From: Hyalella azteca
Taxonomy: Eukaryota; Arthropoda; Malacostraca; Amphipoda; Hyalellidae
Direction: 5' to 3'
Length of the DNA stretch: 64,000 bases
Assembly (NCBI RefSeq): GCF_000764305.2
Contig: NW_025943634.1
Coordinates: 124,001-188,000, forward strand
Shown piece by piece: positions 12,501 through 26,400 of the stretch. Position 1 is the stretch's first letter. Every line of letters starts with the position of its first letter. The notes beneath the pieces are model-generated. The model searched no databases. It was not told where the DNA came from and saw nothing but the letters and a program-made list of their open reading frames with translations. Made by a program: the position numbers and the translations under genes.

Positions 12501-15500
12501 CTCCATTGTGACGGCCCTAAATCTACTCTCATCTACCCTCGTCGGACCCAACAGGTGCAGGAAAGCCTCATCGAAATCAGGATCTACATCAGCTGGACTC
12601 CGAGAGACAACAGCAGGCATACAGCACAACCACTCACTCTGATTACTGTGTCAATAAGTGGAACCGATTTCTACTCTGTATGTCTTAATTTTAATTTAAT
12701 AGGCAATTTAGTTGCATAATTTGCTCGATGTAAATATGTATTCCATGTATTCCCACGCCGGTCGGAGTAAATTCTGAGAAAAAAAATCGTCCAGTTGACA
12801 TAAGCAGGATAAGTTTTTTAAATACATACATACATCTTGAGGCTGGATATAACGAATAGTGTAATAGTAATACAGTAATATAGGTATTTAAGATTTTAAA
12901 AGAGTTCAACCATACCTAAGACGATAGGTAAAGCCACGTTCCAAACAAAGCTGAATTTATGAAGTAACTGGCGCATCGATTGGTTTTCATACACACTGAG
13001 AAGGCGGTATTCACTATTTTTTTCAAGTACGAAAATACTTTGTGTTGATACGTTACGATATTGATAAGTTCTTCAGTCAGGAATATTAATTGGGTCACTC
13101 TGCGCGGAACACGTGTAACTAGCGAATATTCAAAATAAGGGAAGCGTATAATCAATAGAACAGTCCTCCCTCTGCCAATCAATACCAGAAGCTGCGTATA
13201 TTGTGTGCATAGATCGGACATGAAACAGGTTCCCACCGTACCGGCACACGCGTGTAGTGGCGCTCCCTACAGCCAGCTGGCCAAATATATAATAAGCTGT
13301 CTCAAGTGGAATTAATAAGAGTTAGAAGCGTTAATCTGTAACTGAAGTGCGCCAATAATGAAGATAGATGTAGCTATCTACAACATGTTAGGAGTAAACA
13401 ATAAAAATGGTGAATAATCATCCTGAAATCGCTGATATTTTACATACATAATTGTAGGCTCCAGAGAAATAAATAAATAAAACCTGATAAATTTTTGGCG
13501 GTGAGATTCAATACCGAGGCTGGAAGAGCGCATTAATAAATGACATTTGAACGCTACGGTAGTATTTTACTAGCGAGGAATGACTTTGGATTACCAGGGA
13601 GGCATCATCTCAAACAAACAAAATTAAAACTTCAATTTAAAATCAGCAAGTGAAGTATAAGCGAAGACGGCATTAATCGTGATCTTGTATAGTGCAAATT
13701 ATTTATTCATACATAATGTTTTAAATCTCAAAGTGCAACCGCAAAATTCTATAACCGCTAATTTTATAAGGAAAAAATCCAACTGCAAATAATAATAATA
13801 ATAACCGACGCAATTCAAAATCGAGTACGGGAACAATAAATCAAATATTGGACAGACAAAAAAATTCCTACGACGAAAAATTCCTGTCGACATGACAGGA
13901 CGCACGCAGGCTAATCGCATACCGACCAGTGCACAGATAGGCGGCTAAGATCCGAGTTTCGCACGGAAAAGTCATCATATGGGAGCCTAAGATCTCACGC
14001 CCTACCCTCCTAAAAGCTACCACGGCACGACATGTATTCGACTTATCGCGGCCAACTACTGAATAATTTATAGTACATGAAGCAGAGAAGATTTCCAAAA
14101 ACAGCTGCACTAACCAGATGAAATATAACGTGAAGAACGCTCTTCGAAAAATGTGCTTCATTTTGGTATGATGTTAGCTTACTCGAGAGTTGTTTGGGCA
14201 TTGATGAAAAGCGTACATATTTGAAAATTCTATAATTACCTGCTCTGTATCAGCAAAAACACATGAAACAAAATGCATGAAGGGCATTTGAGACACAATT
14301 TAAGACCAAAAATAATAATAAACGAGATGATCAAGAAAAGTCTGAAAGTCTATTAATTTTAACTGATTACCCATTTCGGAAACAATAATAAATGAGTAAA
14401 CTAGCACCTGGCGAAATGCCGTCGCAGCGTCACCGATGCGACAACTAACACCTGCGCAGGCTACGCTGCTCGTTGTCACGGAGCAGCGATCACATCAGAG
14501 GTTAGGAACAAAGTTGGCGACTGAGCAGACAATATTTTTACAAAAAGGGTACGACTACAAAGAATACCTATTATTCTGAAAAGAAACGCAATATTTTAAA
14601 AAAATGGATGCACAAATTTTATTGTGAGAAGGAACGCAACGTAACAGAAGTGAGAAGTAGACATTGCAACTTGTAAATTGAATTATAATTACACATTTAG
14701 TGCTAGTATAATATCGTAGGACATTTTTTACCGAAATAAACAAGTTTGACGACCATTTTTAAAAGGTATGAAAGATGTATCTCTGAATAAAAACAAATCA
14801 AACGAATAAAAATTATTGAAAAACCTTATGTTCAACATCATATGTCAAGTAACATATTTGGCAATATCACCGCAAAACATGAGACAACAGCACCCATAAA
14901 ACTCGACTGTGCTCACATGTAGCCAAGTAATAAGTCATAAAACAGAATGATTTGACACCTCGACAACGGAGAAAAGTCCTGCGCATATAAAATTGAAGCG
15001 TTAACTCGTTGGGGTTAATGTACAGTGATGGTCACGCAAGCTGGGGCAGCAGCTGAGGAGGGGAGGCCGTCGAACAATGGACCGACTGTGAAGGCTTTAT
15101 TGCCAATCTTCTCAGTCATGTTCAGCAGGCTGAACCCTGGGCGACACTGCGTATATATAGCATATCCGTGGCGTGAGAAGCTGAACGTTTGATCGTAAGG
15201 CAAAGATCTAAATAATTCATGATGATTAGGAAGATGTCTTTCAAAACTTGAACATCACTAACCAATTGTTTAAAAGACGGTTTGAGATTAAATAATACCA
15301 ATTACTACAACGATTTTGTACAATTAACCAGCATTCATTAATGGTATATGTCCGACTGGCTTATCATAGAGATCACATCGCTAGGCAAGCATTTAACTTC
15401 CTAGTCGGATCGTCCCACGGAATGAGTTTGAACAGTGAACAAGAAAAAAAAAAGTCACCGTTGCTCAATAACGCAAAGCTTGTTCAGTCAACACAAGTCC

Positions 15501-18500
15501 GGTAGACATACACCGACCAACACGGTCAGAGGTTTTTCCAAGAGTCTAAGACATTAATGTGAAGTGTGCAACTCCCTACATCAGTACCACTTGTTAAGAA
15601 TTCAAGAGGTGACAGAAGCTGGCCAGACGCGTATACGCAAATAGGCATCGTTGTTCTTATCTTTAGCTGATATTGGCGCAGTAAAGGTGATAAAACTCAA
15701 TGACGGAAGTTAATGGAAAGCTAGAATGCCAAACGACCCTGAAACTCAGACTGAATAAAATTCTGATAGTTTAGACTATTATATTCAGATGACTATCGTT
15801 CAAAACAAAATTCGGAACATTATGGTCTTCGCATTCAGTGGTCAGTCCACCACAATCTTATGTTTCCATAATGCAGCGAAAAGATTTCTACCAATTTAAC
15901 CACGCATACATACTAATATTATAAAAAATCTTAGTTAGTGGCTAGGAATACATTCGCTTACATCTAACATCTATTGTAATCCCTCACAAGTTATAAAAGT
16001 GGGCCTTGAAGATCAGGAGAAAGCATCCAGGCAGAAAAATAAAGAGACAGGAACTGGAAGGGTGAAGAGAAATGAAAAAGGGAAATAAAAGCGTGAGACG
16101 TGAGTCTGACAAACGACCAAGGAGGCGATGGCCGGAAGGTTTAACGGGCAGCGGTCGGCCCTGAGGTCACTGGGAGCGCCGATCCCTCCTCGCTGTCACG
16201 AGCTCACGTCCACAGGTGCACTACACTAAACCTCGGCGTGTCTACCTCAGTTTTTTTAAATTGAGTAATTATTAAACAATTAAGTTGATGCATTACTACA
16301 AATTGTTCATATGGAATAAACTACTTTGCCAACAACGCGCAAGGAACCAAAGATGCTCTCGATGCGAACGTACGACGAATCCATTTTCCTACTTTTTAAA
16401 ATTTTCAACTATGATCACAAATACTGGATAGGTCTCATAAACGTTACGGAACTTAGATTGGCATCTTGGAAGAGATTTCCATCACCAACCATTGGAACAA
16501 ACACTATTTAGTGTGACGTGACATGCGAATTGCCTCTTGGTGACGTTACTCAACTCATGGTGATAATTTCAAGGTGGCTCCAGCAAAGGCAAAGAAGAAG
16601 AATGAGGGACAGAAAACGGAGCACAATAAAATGAAATGATTTTTACCAAAAATTGTTCAGGACAAAGAAGTTAAAGATGGTGAGGTAGGGTTCGAGCAAG
16701 AACAATAGCGAGATGCAAGGCAAGCGTGAACGGCCCAATCGTCAACAATGAACCATTCATCAAGATCTTGCTGTATAGATTGTGGTTCTCGTAATGAGAA
16801 TGGCATGCATGGAGTCACTATACATGCAGGGATGGGACTGGGGTGGAAATTTACATCTCCCCCAAATTACACTAGGATTGCATAAGCGACTTTTTAGTCT
16901 TCTCGGACCTGAGTAAGGACAAACACTGCATTTTTAGGTATTACAGCAGGTGTGTGTCGTGTGCGATTCAATTGGTTCTATTCACAGAACATCGAAACTA
17001 TCGTGTTATTTTACTCAAGCGAGTAATGCTATCAATAGAAACATCGTCGTGTAATGGTAAACAATCACAGCTTTAGAGTCCAAAATAGTCCGAAGAGACG
17101 TTTCGTGTATATACTGAATAATAAGTCCGAGACAATTCAAGTTCTGGAGCAGGAAACTGTTGAAAGAGGAAACATTATAATAATAAATTTCCAAGCAACT
17201 ATATCTGTATAAGCAGGAAATGAATAGACTGACTGATGATAGAGACCATAGTAAAACACTCATGGCACATATTGCTTTCCTTGAAAGAGTAAACAAAAGG
17301 ATTGTTTGCCATGGAAGGAGACAATGGCGAACTATCAACACCGCCAGATGAGCCGGAAGTTGAAGAACATTGAAGAACACGACATGGAGACAAGACGAAC
17401 GCATGTCAGTGCGTTGACCGTTGAGACGAGACGACGGGACGCCTGTGCTAGTGTCACGTCAGAGAGAACTGCTAAACAAGAGCTCTAGCCAGGCCATAAC
17501 CAGACACCTCTAGCAGCAACGTCAACAAACATGCACCGCAGACAGTGAGTGGTATAATACAGCGTGTGATTGGATCACGTCCCAGTCGCATGGTTGCTCA
17601 TGATCAATGCACCGTGGTCCAGAATGATTGAATTGTATACGATGCATGTATAGTGGTCGATAATAAAAAGTACCGTAACGACTTTTACCAATAGTGAAAA
17701 AATTATCAGTACCTACGTTACATAATATTACACATAAATGGCTTCCCACTGTGCCAATTAAACAGGGCAAAATTATTGTGAAGTAACAGTTACGGCTCTT
17801 TCCCACGTCTGATTTATTCCAACGCAAAATTGACGGAATTGTTGAAAAACCATAATTATAAAATTGCACCAAGTAACAATGATGAACAATTTTGTTTAAA
17901 ATAATATTCTTGGTTAGATAACTCGTTCACACCACTAGGTACAGGGGACGTTTTATTGTCGCTTAGCTTACCGGTGTCAGCAAATAGAAATAAATAAATT
18001 AATTAACTAAAATTAGGTTCGAAACAAGATTAGGTCTAAATTACAACAAGTAGCAAAATTCCAGATCAACAAGTGACAAAATTCTCGAGACGTGCTAAGA
18101 TCTAGCGTATATTGACAAAAATTCGTAAGTATTCATTCAACCAAACAAAATTCACAGACACACAACACAATGGAGCGAAATGCGAATATACGGCGGATAA
18201 ACTGTACAGTTCAACGCCCGCACAGCACGGGCGAATCGTAGGCAATGAAGGATATGGACTTTATAAGGCAACTCTTTATCGTTCGCTCAAGTTCGTTATC
18301 GGATAATCAACAGGCTGTAAATTGAGCGTAATCAAGCCAGCAACAACAACATACGCTACTAATGAAGCCTTGCTCAGAAGCGGCACTGTAATGAGCACTT
18401 TATATAGTCAACAAAGTTATCAACGGGCCTGTCACTGCATGGCTCGGCCTGTAAGCTGCTTTAGCACACCGACAGTGTCTGAGGTAGCTCCAAATCAGAA

Positions 18501-21500
18501 TGATAGGTGAACTTGACTTGAATGATTGTGAGGCCCGAATTCAAAGTTCAGTAGTATTATTTGAGCAGTCTTTCTGCTTGATTTTAATCTAAAAAAATTT
18601 CAAAGAAAGATATTTCCTCTTTTAAGCTATCTAACATGAAAATACAATTATGCAACATCGAGAAAATATAATGATGTTGCTAAGTCATCATAAATAATAC
18701 AGCTGTCAGCGTGTGACCAACTCGTGGAATGAGTCTTCATCATGAATTACTTGAATAAAATATTTTTGAAAATAATTAGCAACTAAAAATCGGCAAGGTA
18801 CTTTGCTACAAGATATAACCTCAACATGAAGTATGTCTATGCCACGTTCTTGTTTTCAACCATAATATATAACGGTCACATCAAACCTTTCCTTCCATCT
18901 CCTGCGGCCAGAAAATCTCGTCGTTTGTTTCTCAGTTTCTTCTATCAATAGAAATCATTCATCGCTGGTCAGTTTTTAGTCAGAAGTAATTTGTAGTCAG
19001 TCCAAACAGTTTCAAATTAACCCAGACTCGTCTGTTATCGCGGTTGGCAAATGATTCGTCACTCGTCGCTGCCTCAGCCAGAACTCAGTGCCTTGAAGGA
19101 GTGATCATTTGCCCTGAGGTGCCCCGAGACAGTGATCAATGCCCGGAAGAGGAGTGATTTCCTCCGTTTCCGTAGCCTAGTTACAGCGATGCAGTGGGCG
19201 GCAGAATATGCAAAAGCCCTCAACGTTAGAGAGGAGCAGCGATAAACGGAGGCAGGTGGCTGATAGTGATGCATGCACAGTTGAAGTTGGATGCACAAGG
19301 ATGCATCACAGCCATCATTACTCCTTTTCTTGATCCGTTGAGAGGAGACGAAGACATGCCTCCAATGAACATTCGGAACTGCAACACTGCAGCGTAATAA
19401 TTTCTACTCTTTCTAATATGAGTTCTATTGCTTTGTTCATCAATAAATCTACATCTCGGAACGAATGTATCAAAATAGGTAGATCAGGATGGGTAACATT
19501 TACAAGTTTTCAAATTCCAGATCGATTTAACAGTGAAATGAAAATTCATTCCTATAACGCAACTAAATTTTTTTCTATCCGCAAATAATTTTTTCTAATG
19601 TCAAACAAATTTTTTCAACGAACCTGAGCTTGTCAGATGATTATCCTTCATCTAATCATCTAAAATTGAACTTATGATATATGTTGCCGTGTTCCAAACA
19701 GTTGTTACATACATTCATGCTAAATTTCAATACCATGAAAGTTGAAAATGCAATTAAAGTTGACGGGCGTATCATAGTTAGCCTGCAGAGCATTATATCG
19801 ATTCCACACGGAAATTCGGTATATAGTATCGTGCGAGGGAACATCTTCTATCTGGGAAAGTGTACACTCAAATTATCATGCCTATAAGGGCACGATTTTC
19901 GATACAATACGCAATTTTCGATATAATACGCAATTGATTGCTAATAAAATGCAGACCTGTCACTAGGAATCACCAGGTCCAGCAGTTAAAGAGCGTGGGC
20001 AACGTATGGTACAGCGTAGCTTGTCTAAAAATAGATACTAGCAGCCGACTGAGACGCTAGGGATTCAAGGACTCGTGCCTCTATGGAATCGCGGCTCATG
20101 ATTATTAATATTAAAGTTGTTTCGTTTCATCTATGGATTATATGAATGAAAATCAACCGCTTTATTTATACTTTTTGTGAAGTATAATAAATAATTTTTT
20201 TTGTGTTTTTCATTGATAAAAATTCTTTTTGGCAACTACTTACATATTACACGCTTTCCATAAGCTGGATTATGATTGCAAAACGCGTATTTAATGCACG
20301 TCTACAAGAAATTATGAAACAAAAACAAATCTCTGACAGAGTCATCACATTATTTATATTCCTAGAAAAAGTTCACGAGCAGTTCTAAAGACCAGCTAAG
20401 CGCAGTTTGGGTGATGCATTCAAAATGAAACAATTTAAATGCTGAACTCGCACATCCCGGATCAGAAGTGAATTTGCCTGACATTCACTGCTCTAACATT
20501 GACCAAGTGACCGCTATTAAATACAGCTTACCAAACATGCCTGCCTCGTAAACGCGATAGTTAACAAAGCGATTGTGAAGGTCACGGATGGCGCAGCGAA
20601 TAAAATGAACAAACGTGTTTGTTGCACTCTTAAGACTTAAATACAGAAAATTTACTCAGCAGAGAAATCACGAGCCGCTGAGCTCAAATACTTGAGATTT
20701 TTTTGAGGACTGTAAATAAAAATTAGGTCACAATGTAGCAATTGCACAACGGTTTGTATCATAACGTAAGTCGCTGAACGACAAAATATCTTAAGCGAAT
20801 AAAATTTGGCTTTTCCTACATCGCGATGATCATCGGTACACTCTAAATCACCATCATTCAGAATATCTAATATCCAGCGATAAAAATTTAATAAAAATCG
20901 AAAGGCATCATGCGTGTGAACGTACTCAAGGGTTTAACCATTAACCATCAATAACTAGCATACAGCCACCACGTTCAATTAGCGTTTGAAAAACTAGCGT
21001 GTTGAGGGAAGTCTCATGGGATGGTTGGCATCCTTCCTACACGCCGGTATTTATTAGGACTTCAAGCCTTATACAGTGTGGCTGGCTGCAAAAGTAAAGA
21101 GGATCAATGGGCTTGTCTTGATCTGCCCACGAACTGATGAGCCAAATAATGTTACAAGACACACCCAAGCATCAATAACGCTTTAAATCTGAGAATACTT
21201 CCAAGTCATGAGTAAACAAAGCGTTTGAGATTGAAAAGAGGATAGCCGACAATTTGGCGATCATGGTTAGAAGATTATCCCGTAAAAGGAATAGCACATT
21301 GTCCAAGCGTCCCTCCATGATATTGCTTCACCAAAACATGGCTGATAAAGGAAATGCATGGTAGAGAAGTAAGTAATTACGCCATTCAAGTTTGCGCCTG
21401 TTAGCGCACACACTTTGGTTGTCCGATAAACTCAACCCTACAGATTGTGTCCGTATTGCAAATATTTTTTTCGTGACGAGAATAAAATCACAGAAAAAAA

Positions 21501-21618
21501 CAATTAAAAGCTAAGAAACAGCACATAACAATCGGCCTAATTACACACACAATTCTAAATAATATACAAGTCGCCTAACGTAAAATTTTTTGCTAATAAC
21601 GGGTAACTTTCATTCTTT

Positions 21619-21628
21619 CACTCACCTC
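21619..21628 (-). other. Splice donor of exon A
   Basis: Minus-strand sequence GAG|GTGAGTG, an excellent U1-type donor. The intron begins at 21625 and the codon is split after its first base (phase 1), matching the acceptor of exon B. Confidence 0.8.
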
Positions 21629-22700
21629 GAAGTAAACTTTTCCAAGATCCACCGAAATTTCTGAGTGGAGATTCACATAGCAGGTCTCGGTGCGTGCCAG
21701 GGCCAGCAGCAGTATGGCAGCAACTGAGACTGCCACTGCAGCTCACACCCATAGCTGATTCTTCATCCTTGTCGGGCAGTAGCCGACAGTGATCGGGTCG
21801 ATTCAAAGGAAGCAACTCGACAGCTGATTGCAGGTCCGTGAACGACAGAGACCGAGGTGGAGGCAAGTGATTCAGTTTTTGAGCGGCTAACCGAGCGTCG
21901 GAGTTGCGTTTCTGAACTGAGAAAGAGCGTTGAAATGGGTTGCTGTCCGCTGAACCCAAAGCATCATTGGAGGAAGAATAGATATACTGAACTTGGTCGT
22001 GATGCTTGCCTCCGTCAACCAGGCCGCCTGATCCAACATCATCCGAGTCGTCAGTTCGTTCAGGTCTGAGCTGGTAAGGATTTAATTTATGATTAGTCTC
22101 TTTGCCGATAGCAAAATTCCCCTGCTTGCCCAGAGAGTTGAGGTTGTTGTCAGAGCTTACGCTGTTGCAATTCAATGATGCGCGAAGCTCAGCAACAAGT
22201 GCGGACGCCTCTTGTTCGGCAGTCCATAGTAGAGATTCGTCACTTCGAGCTCTGATGAGATCCAAATAGCTGCTGTTCGAATCAGAGTCTGCAAAGCTCA
22301 AGTACGTTGAAGGCAGATGAGTTGGCCGAGGCTGAGCACAGGCTTGCTGTTGAATGGGGAGTCGACCCCCACAACTGGATGCCGAGGCCGATGCATGGCC
22401 ACAGTCCGTATGGCTCGGCCTTAAATGCCCTGGCGCCCGGAAAGTCGACGCGGGAGGTGTTTTCGAGGAGTACTGTGATCGATAAGACTGAGGAGGATGT
22501 TGCTGTCCGGCCTTAGGCTGCGATAAGGGCAAGTTGGTAGGTCGCTTTCGAGGAGGCTTGCCTATGCTCGAAAAGAACGTAGTCTTGGTGGGTTTGTTCG
22601 AAGCAGGCGGAGGCGGTGGGGGAGGATCGTTCGGAGCAGAATTTTTTCGGGACGACTGAGAACTCGAGTTCTTCGATGCGAAGAGTCTGGTAACCATCAT
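21626..22700 (-). CDS. Exon A: Ser/Pro-rich, probably first coding exon of an unidentified gene
   Basis: Open frame of 358 codons plus one base, read from ATG at 22700. It ends at a strong donor (TCGAG|GTGAGT), with intron bases from 21625 downward; reading on reaches a stop two codons later. An in-frame TAA lies just upstream of the tandem ATGs, so this start is plausible if the exon extends upstream (possible acceptor giving exon start near 22715). An alternative acceptor (ACCAG|ACTC, exon start 22686) would drop the first residues. The protein is low in hydrophobic residues: a Ser/Asn/Lys N-terminus, seven consecutive prolines at residues 26-32 written with mixed codons, a basic patch KPPRKRP at 48-54, then Ser- and Asn-rich sequence. 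There is no signal peptide, membrane span or enzyme motif. Poly-Pro runs in other proteins often bind SH3, EVH1 or profilin, so a scaffold or cytoskeletal role is only a guess. The length is far beyond chance for AT-rich sequence. Family not recognised. Confidence 0.8.
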
Positions 22701-23320
22701 GAAAGGTTAAGGCACCTAAGATATTGAAGTAACAGGTGATTTTTCAGCACTCGCTCAATGATTTTCGAAGACTATAAGCAACTATGATCACTCGCACCGC
22801 GAGCGTGTAAAATTTCAATCAAGTAATTTAAAGGGTTTCTGAGGCATACCGAATCGTGCATCCAAACCTAAGCAAATCAACGTAATATTACCTAAAGAAA
22901 CATGATATAATGTAAAAAATAAGAAATTCAAATCTGAAACGAAAGGGAAAATTAGGAAGAAAATTAACAGACCGCCGGCATACTTAATAAGATTATCAAC
23001 ATATGGGAGACTTCGACTCTACGATGAACTCATATTCACTGCAACAATCAGTCCTGATTAGTTCTTTTTTGTTGAAATTGGATCTCAGCCAACGCATATA
23101 AAAAATACTCAAAAAAACGTTAACGCCTAATAAAACTCTTGTAAGATCGAATTGATTCAAATATTGACAATGGGGCAGTTAAAAATCATATGCCAAAATA
23201 AAAACCGTTGGCGAGGCATTTTATGCCTAAGGTATTAAATCAAATGTAGTAGACTATAATAAACCACTACCAGAGGAAGTTTCTTCATAGATTTTCAGTG
23301 CCATATTCATATTTATCCGG
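22701..23320. other. 5' flank of exon A
   Basis: Upstream of the likely start codon on the minus strand. A possible splice acceptor (CAATATCTTAG|GTGCC, exon start 22715) suggests a 5' UTR exon farther upstream. No TATA box, initiator or GC-rich promoter could be argued for here. Confidence 0.4.
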
Positions 23321-23462
23321 ACATCACATCACCATTACAACCGTAGTACATCATTCACCATTACAACCATCGTACATCACATCACCATTACAACCATCGT
23401 ACATCACAGCACCATTTGAAGCATCTTGCATCTCATCCCATATATAACCATCATACATCACA
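23321..23462. repeat. 27-bp tandem repeat, decayed
   Basis: The word ACCATTACAACC recurs at 23,331, 23,357 and 23,384, followed by diverged units near 23,411 (ACCATTTGAAGC) and 23,437 (CCATATATAACC). Spacing is 26-27 bp. Units diverge toward the right-hand end. Non-coding. Confidence 0.8.
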
Positions 23463-26400
23463 CAAACGCGACGGCCTCTTGAGCAAAGGTGACAACATTA
23501 CCAGCAACAACAGCCACGAGCGTGAGAAAGCATAACACTTCGACTTTCTGAAGTTCAGAAGATCATAGCAAAGCTGAACAAACGCACTCAATAGTCAACG
23601 AACTTGAATGTTCAGAATATCGATGCACAGAGTGCACCAAATAACGTCTTCGTCAAAATGTGAATAAGTCTTCGACGAAAACGACAACATTCATTTGTTT
23701 CTTCAATCATGCAGCTGCAAAGGATAATGCGTTAACAAATTCGCCGAAGAATCGAATATCCAAATCAAATGCCTACACCTGACAGACATGATTTCCAGCC
23801 ATACAACTCAGCAACAACAGGGTTGGCTTGATCGCAAAGCGGAAGATCTATTCCCAGTATAGCTTTCACGTTGCCATTCATGGTCATGAACGTGACGAGC
23901 CGAAGCATCGGAAGGGCGTATAGGCTTGAATACATTCCGCTGGAATGTCGACTCAATTCCAAAGAGTATAACCATCAACAATCTTCGCAGCAGTAAATAT
24001 GACTTTCAAATAACCAAGACACTAGGTGTTTACTGACTCAAAGAATATACAATATAAATAGTAATGCACAGGCAGTCGAGAAGTCCTTGCTGAAGTTTTG
24101 ACAAGTCACTGCGACGCAGTTGGAGCGACACCTATCATGTGTGGCATTATCCATGTGAAAAGTAACGCCTACGGCTGGTCACTGAGTCAACAACGAGACG
24201 CGGAGTGCTAGATGCACCAAGGTAAGCATGAGCATTTTATGATGCTAAAAACAAACCATTCACATTGAGGTAACAATGCGAGCCAAAACACAAAGATAAA
24301 TTAATAACAATTGAGAATATTTAGCCTGTAACTATTTGGCCGATGCGAGGCATCTCTGTAAAAGTCAGCCACAGATGATGCATCAGACGAAACTGCAACG
24401 ACGGATTCTCGTCTGCGCACAATCACTGCGAGCTCGAGGTCAGAAAACATGGGTGACTGCAGGCTCTGTGAGAGATGAGAGCTCGTACAGAAAATTGCTC
24501 GGCCGATTGTGAAACGAAAACGACTCAGGCAGATGATATCCACCAGATGTTAGAGCAGTGAATGCGGGGAATTGCTGTGCTTCTTTGCTCAAGTGCTGAT
24601 TAATGAGATCGTATTTAATAATAACTTCATTATTTTTTTGACACTCGCTCGTGAATTATGGCTTCTCAAGTTCAGTGAACATACTGAGGTAAGGACTTTA
24701 ACACCGCACATCAGTAGCCACCATGTAAATTTCCATTATTCGTTGAATTTAGTTTTATATAACAAACTCAGTCACACATACAGCGGAACAAGTGGTCATT
24801 ACTAATTTGATGTATGAGAAACTGAAAATTTGGAAGGAGATATAATGCAGTCAATAATGCATCACAGAATACGATACACGCAAGAGTAAAATTCTATAGG
24901 ACCTTCAAAGTTAAAAATCGCGTCAAATATTTATTATTATAAACGTTTACGATATTATATACATTTAAATAAAAAGATACTCTTCGTATCATTAAGATTT
25001 CAAGAGTTAACCGAGCATAATTAGTCGCTGGAATGCTAATTAATCGATTTTTTACTACCTATATCAATTACACGAAAGTAATTGAATATTTTATGATTGC
25101 CCATAATAATAGAGCCAGTTGACGAGGCGAAAACCTACGACTGTAAAGTTTATGATAATGCATTATAGCACGTACGCCTAGCGAACATCTGCATTGGAAA
25201 GTGAAGAGCAATGCTTAAAGTATGAAGCTACAAATCAAGCCACATTATTTACTTGCAATAAACATGTCAGGAATAAGTGAAAAAAATCAATACTTAGCGA
25301 TTTGAACAAGATTAAGCTCTAGTCAAAGTTTTGACAATCATGATCATGACCACGACAAAAAAGTTGAGTTATGAAAAAAGAATTTTAAAATTGTCAATTA
25401 AATGAAAATTGCAAATTTAGGCCGCAGGCTTATGATGGACCATATATAATAATTAGTCCCAGATTGGCAGTTGTGATGCTTCGTTAAATGTGAATTCGAG
25501 AGCTTGACGAGGTTCTCAACAGTCCATGACGAGGCGAGTCAGTCAATGCAATCGTGACGCTCATTAAAATATATTTAATTAGAACTTATGATACGCTGCC
25601 AGAATTGAAATTTAGGCTGTAAAACTGACGATTAACGCCTCCTCACAAAAAAAATTCAATACGTACCGAAAACAGAAATTGTTCAATTCAAGTCTTTGCA
25701 AAGACGCATCGATTTTTAAAATGGGTAAGCTTTCTATAAATGATAACGAATATAAATTTTGCAATTAGCATACAATTATTTCTATATGTTCGCAGGCACA
25801 AAAAAAAATTTAAACGCTCACAAAGAGAATGCGAACTCAAACATTGCACGGCAAAGCATGTACGGACAGCAAATAAGAAAGAGCCCGCCCAACGTACCGC
25901 ATTTATATTTTCAACTAACTTTCTACGAAGTTTTAAAACCCGCCACATGAGCACACCTACTGGAAAAACTTGCTCCACGTGATGCAGAGCTAAAACATTG
26001 ACTGCTAATTGCAAGCAGGACATCATAGAAGTAACGAACAGATGTGCGCTGGTGCCGTGACCTCTTCATACGAGGAGAGCTTCAGGCCTTGAACTACTGC
26101 AGCATACACGCAGTGACGCCCTCTCGACGCTGCTAAACGATCAGGGATGATTGACGAAACTTATAACTGCCTTCAGAATTTCTATATTACCTGGGGTTCT
26201 ATGCCAGTTTTTCGTATAGAAGGGAACCCGATCAAGACACAGGCTAAGTTTTATCCTTTCATTCCTTTGTGATACAGCAGAAATAAATATTAGCAGCTTA
26301 CAATTATATATGATTCGCGTATTGATATTTCTTCGCGCCGTAAGTTTAAAATATAAAATTGATAGACGGAATAGAATAAAGTAAAGCAATATATCAACGA

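Larger units (their letters stand above)
6906..21625. other. Large intron between exons A and B, main body
   Basis: About 14.7 kb of AT-rich non-coding sequence. It holds an imperfect dispersed duplication (7397-7431 versus 7597-7631), short tandem copies of an ATAAACATAATGAGC-like motif at 7490-7550, a degenerate T/C-rich repeat at 12,270-12,500, a short duplicated motif at 12,066-12,117 (TTTAGATGACTTT), and (AAT)n at 13,790. GC-richer patches at 14,405-14,520 and 16,130-16,225 have no recognisable content. An open frame at 10,135-10,250 (+) has protein-like composition but weak support. Confidence 0.55.

Noticed and set aside
17015..17404. 129-codon minus frame with hydrophobic stretches
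   Set aside because: Random-looking composition and no start, splice or domain support.
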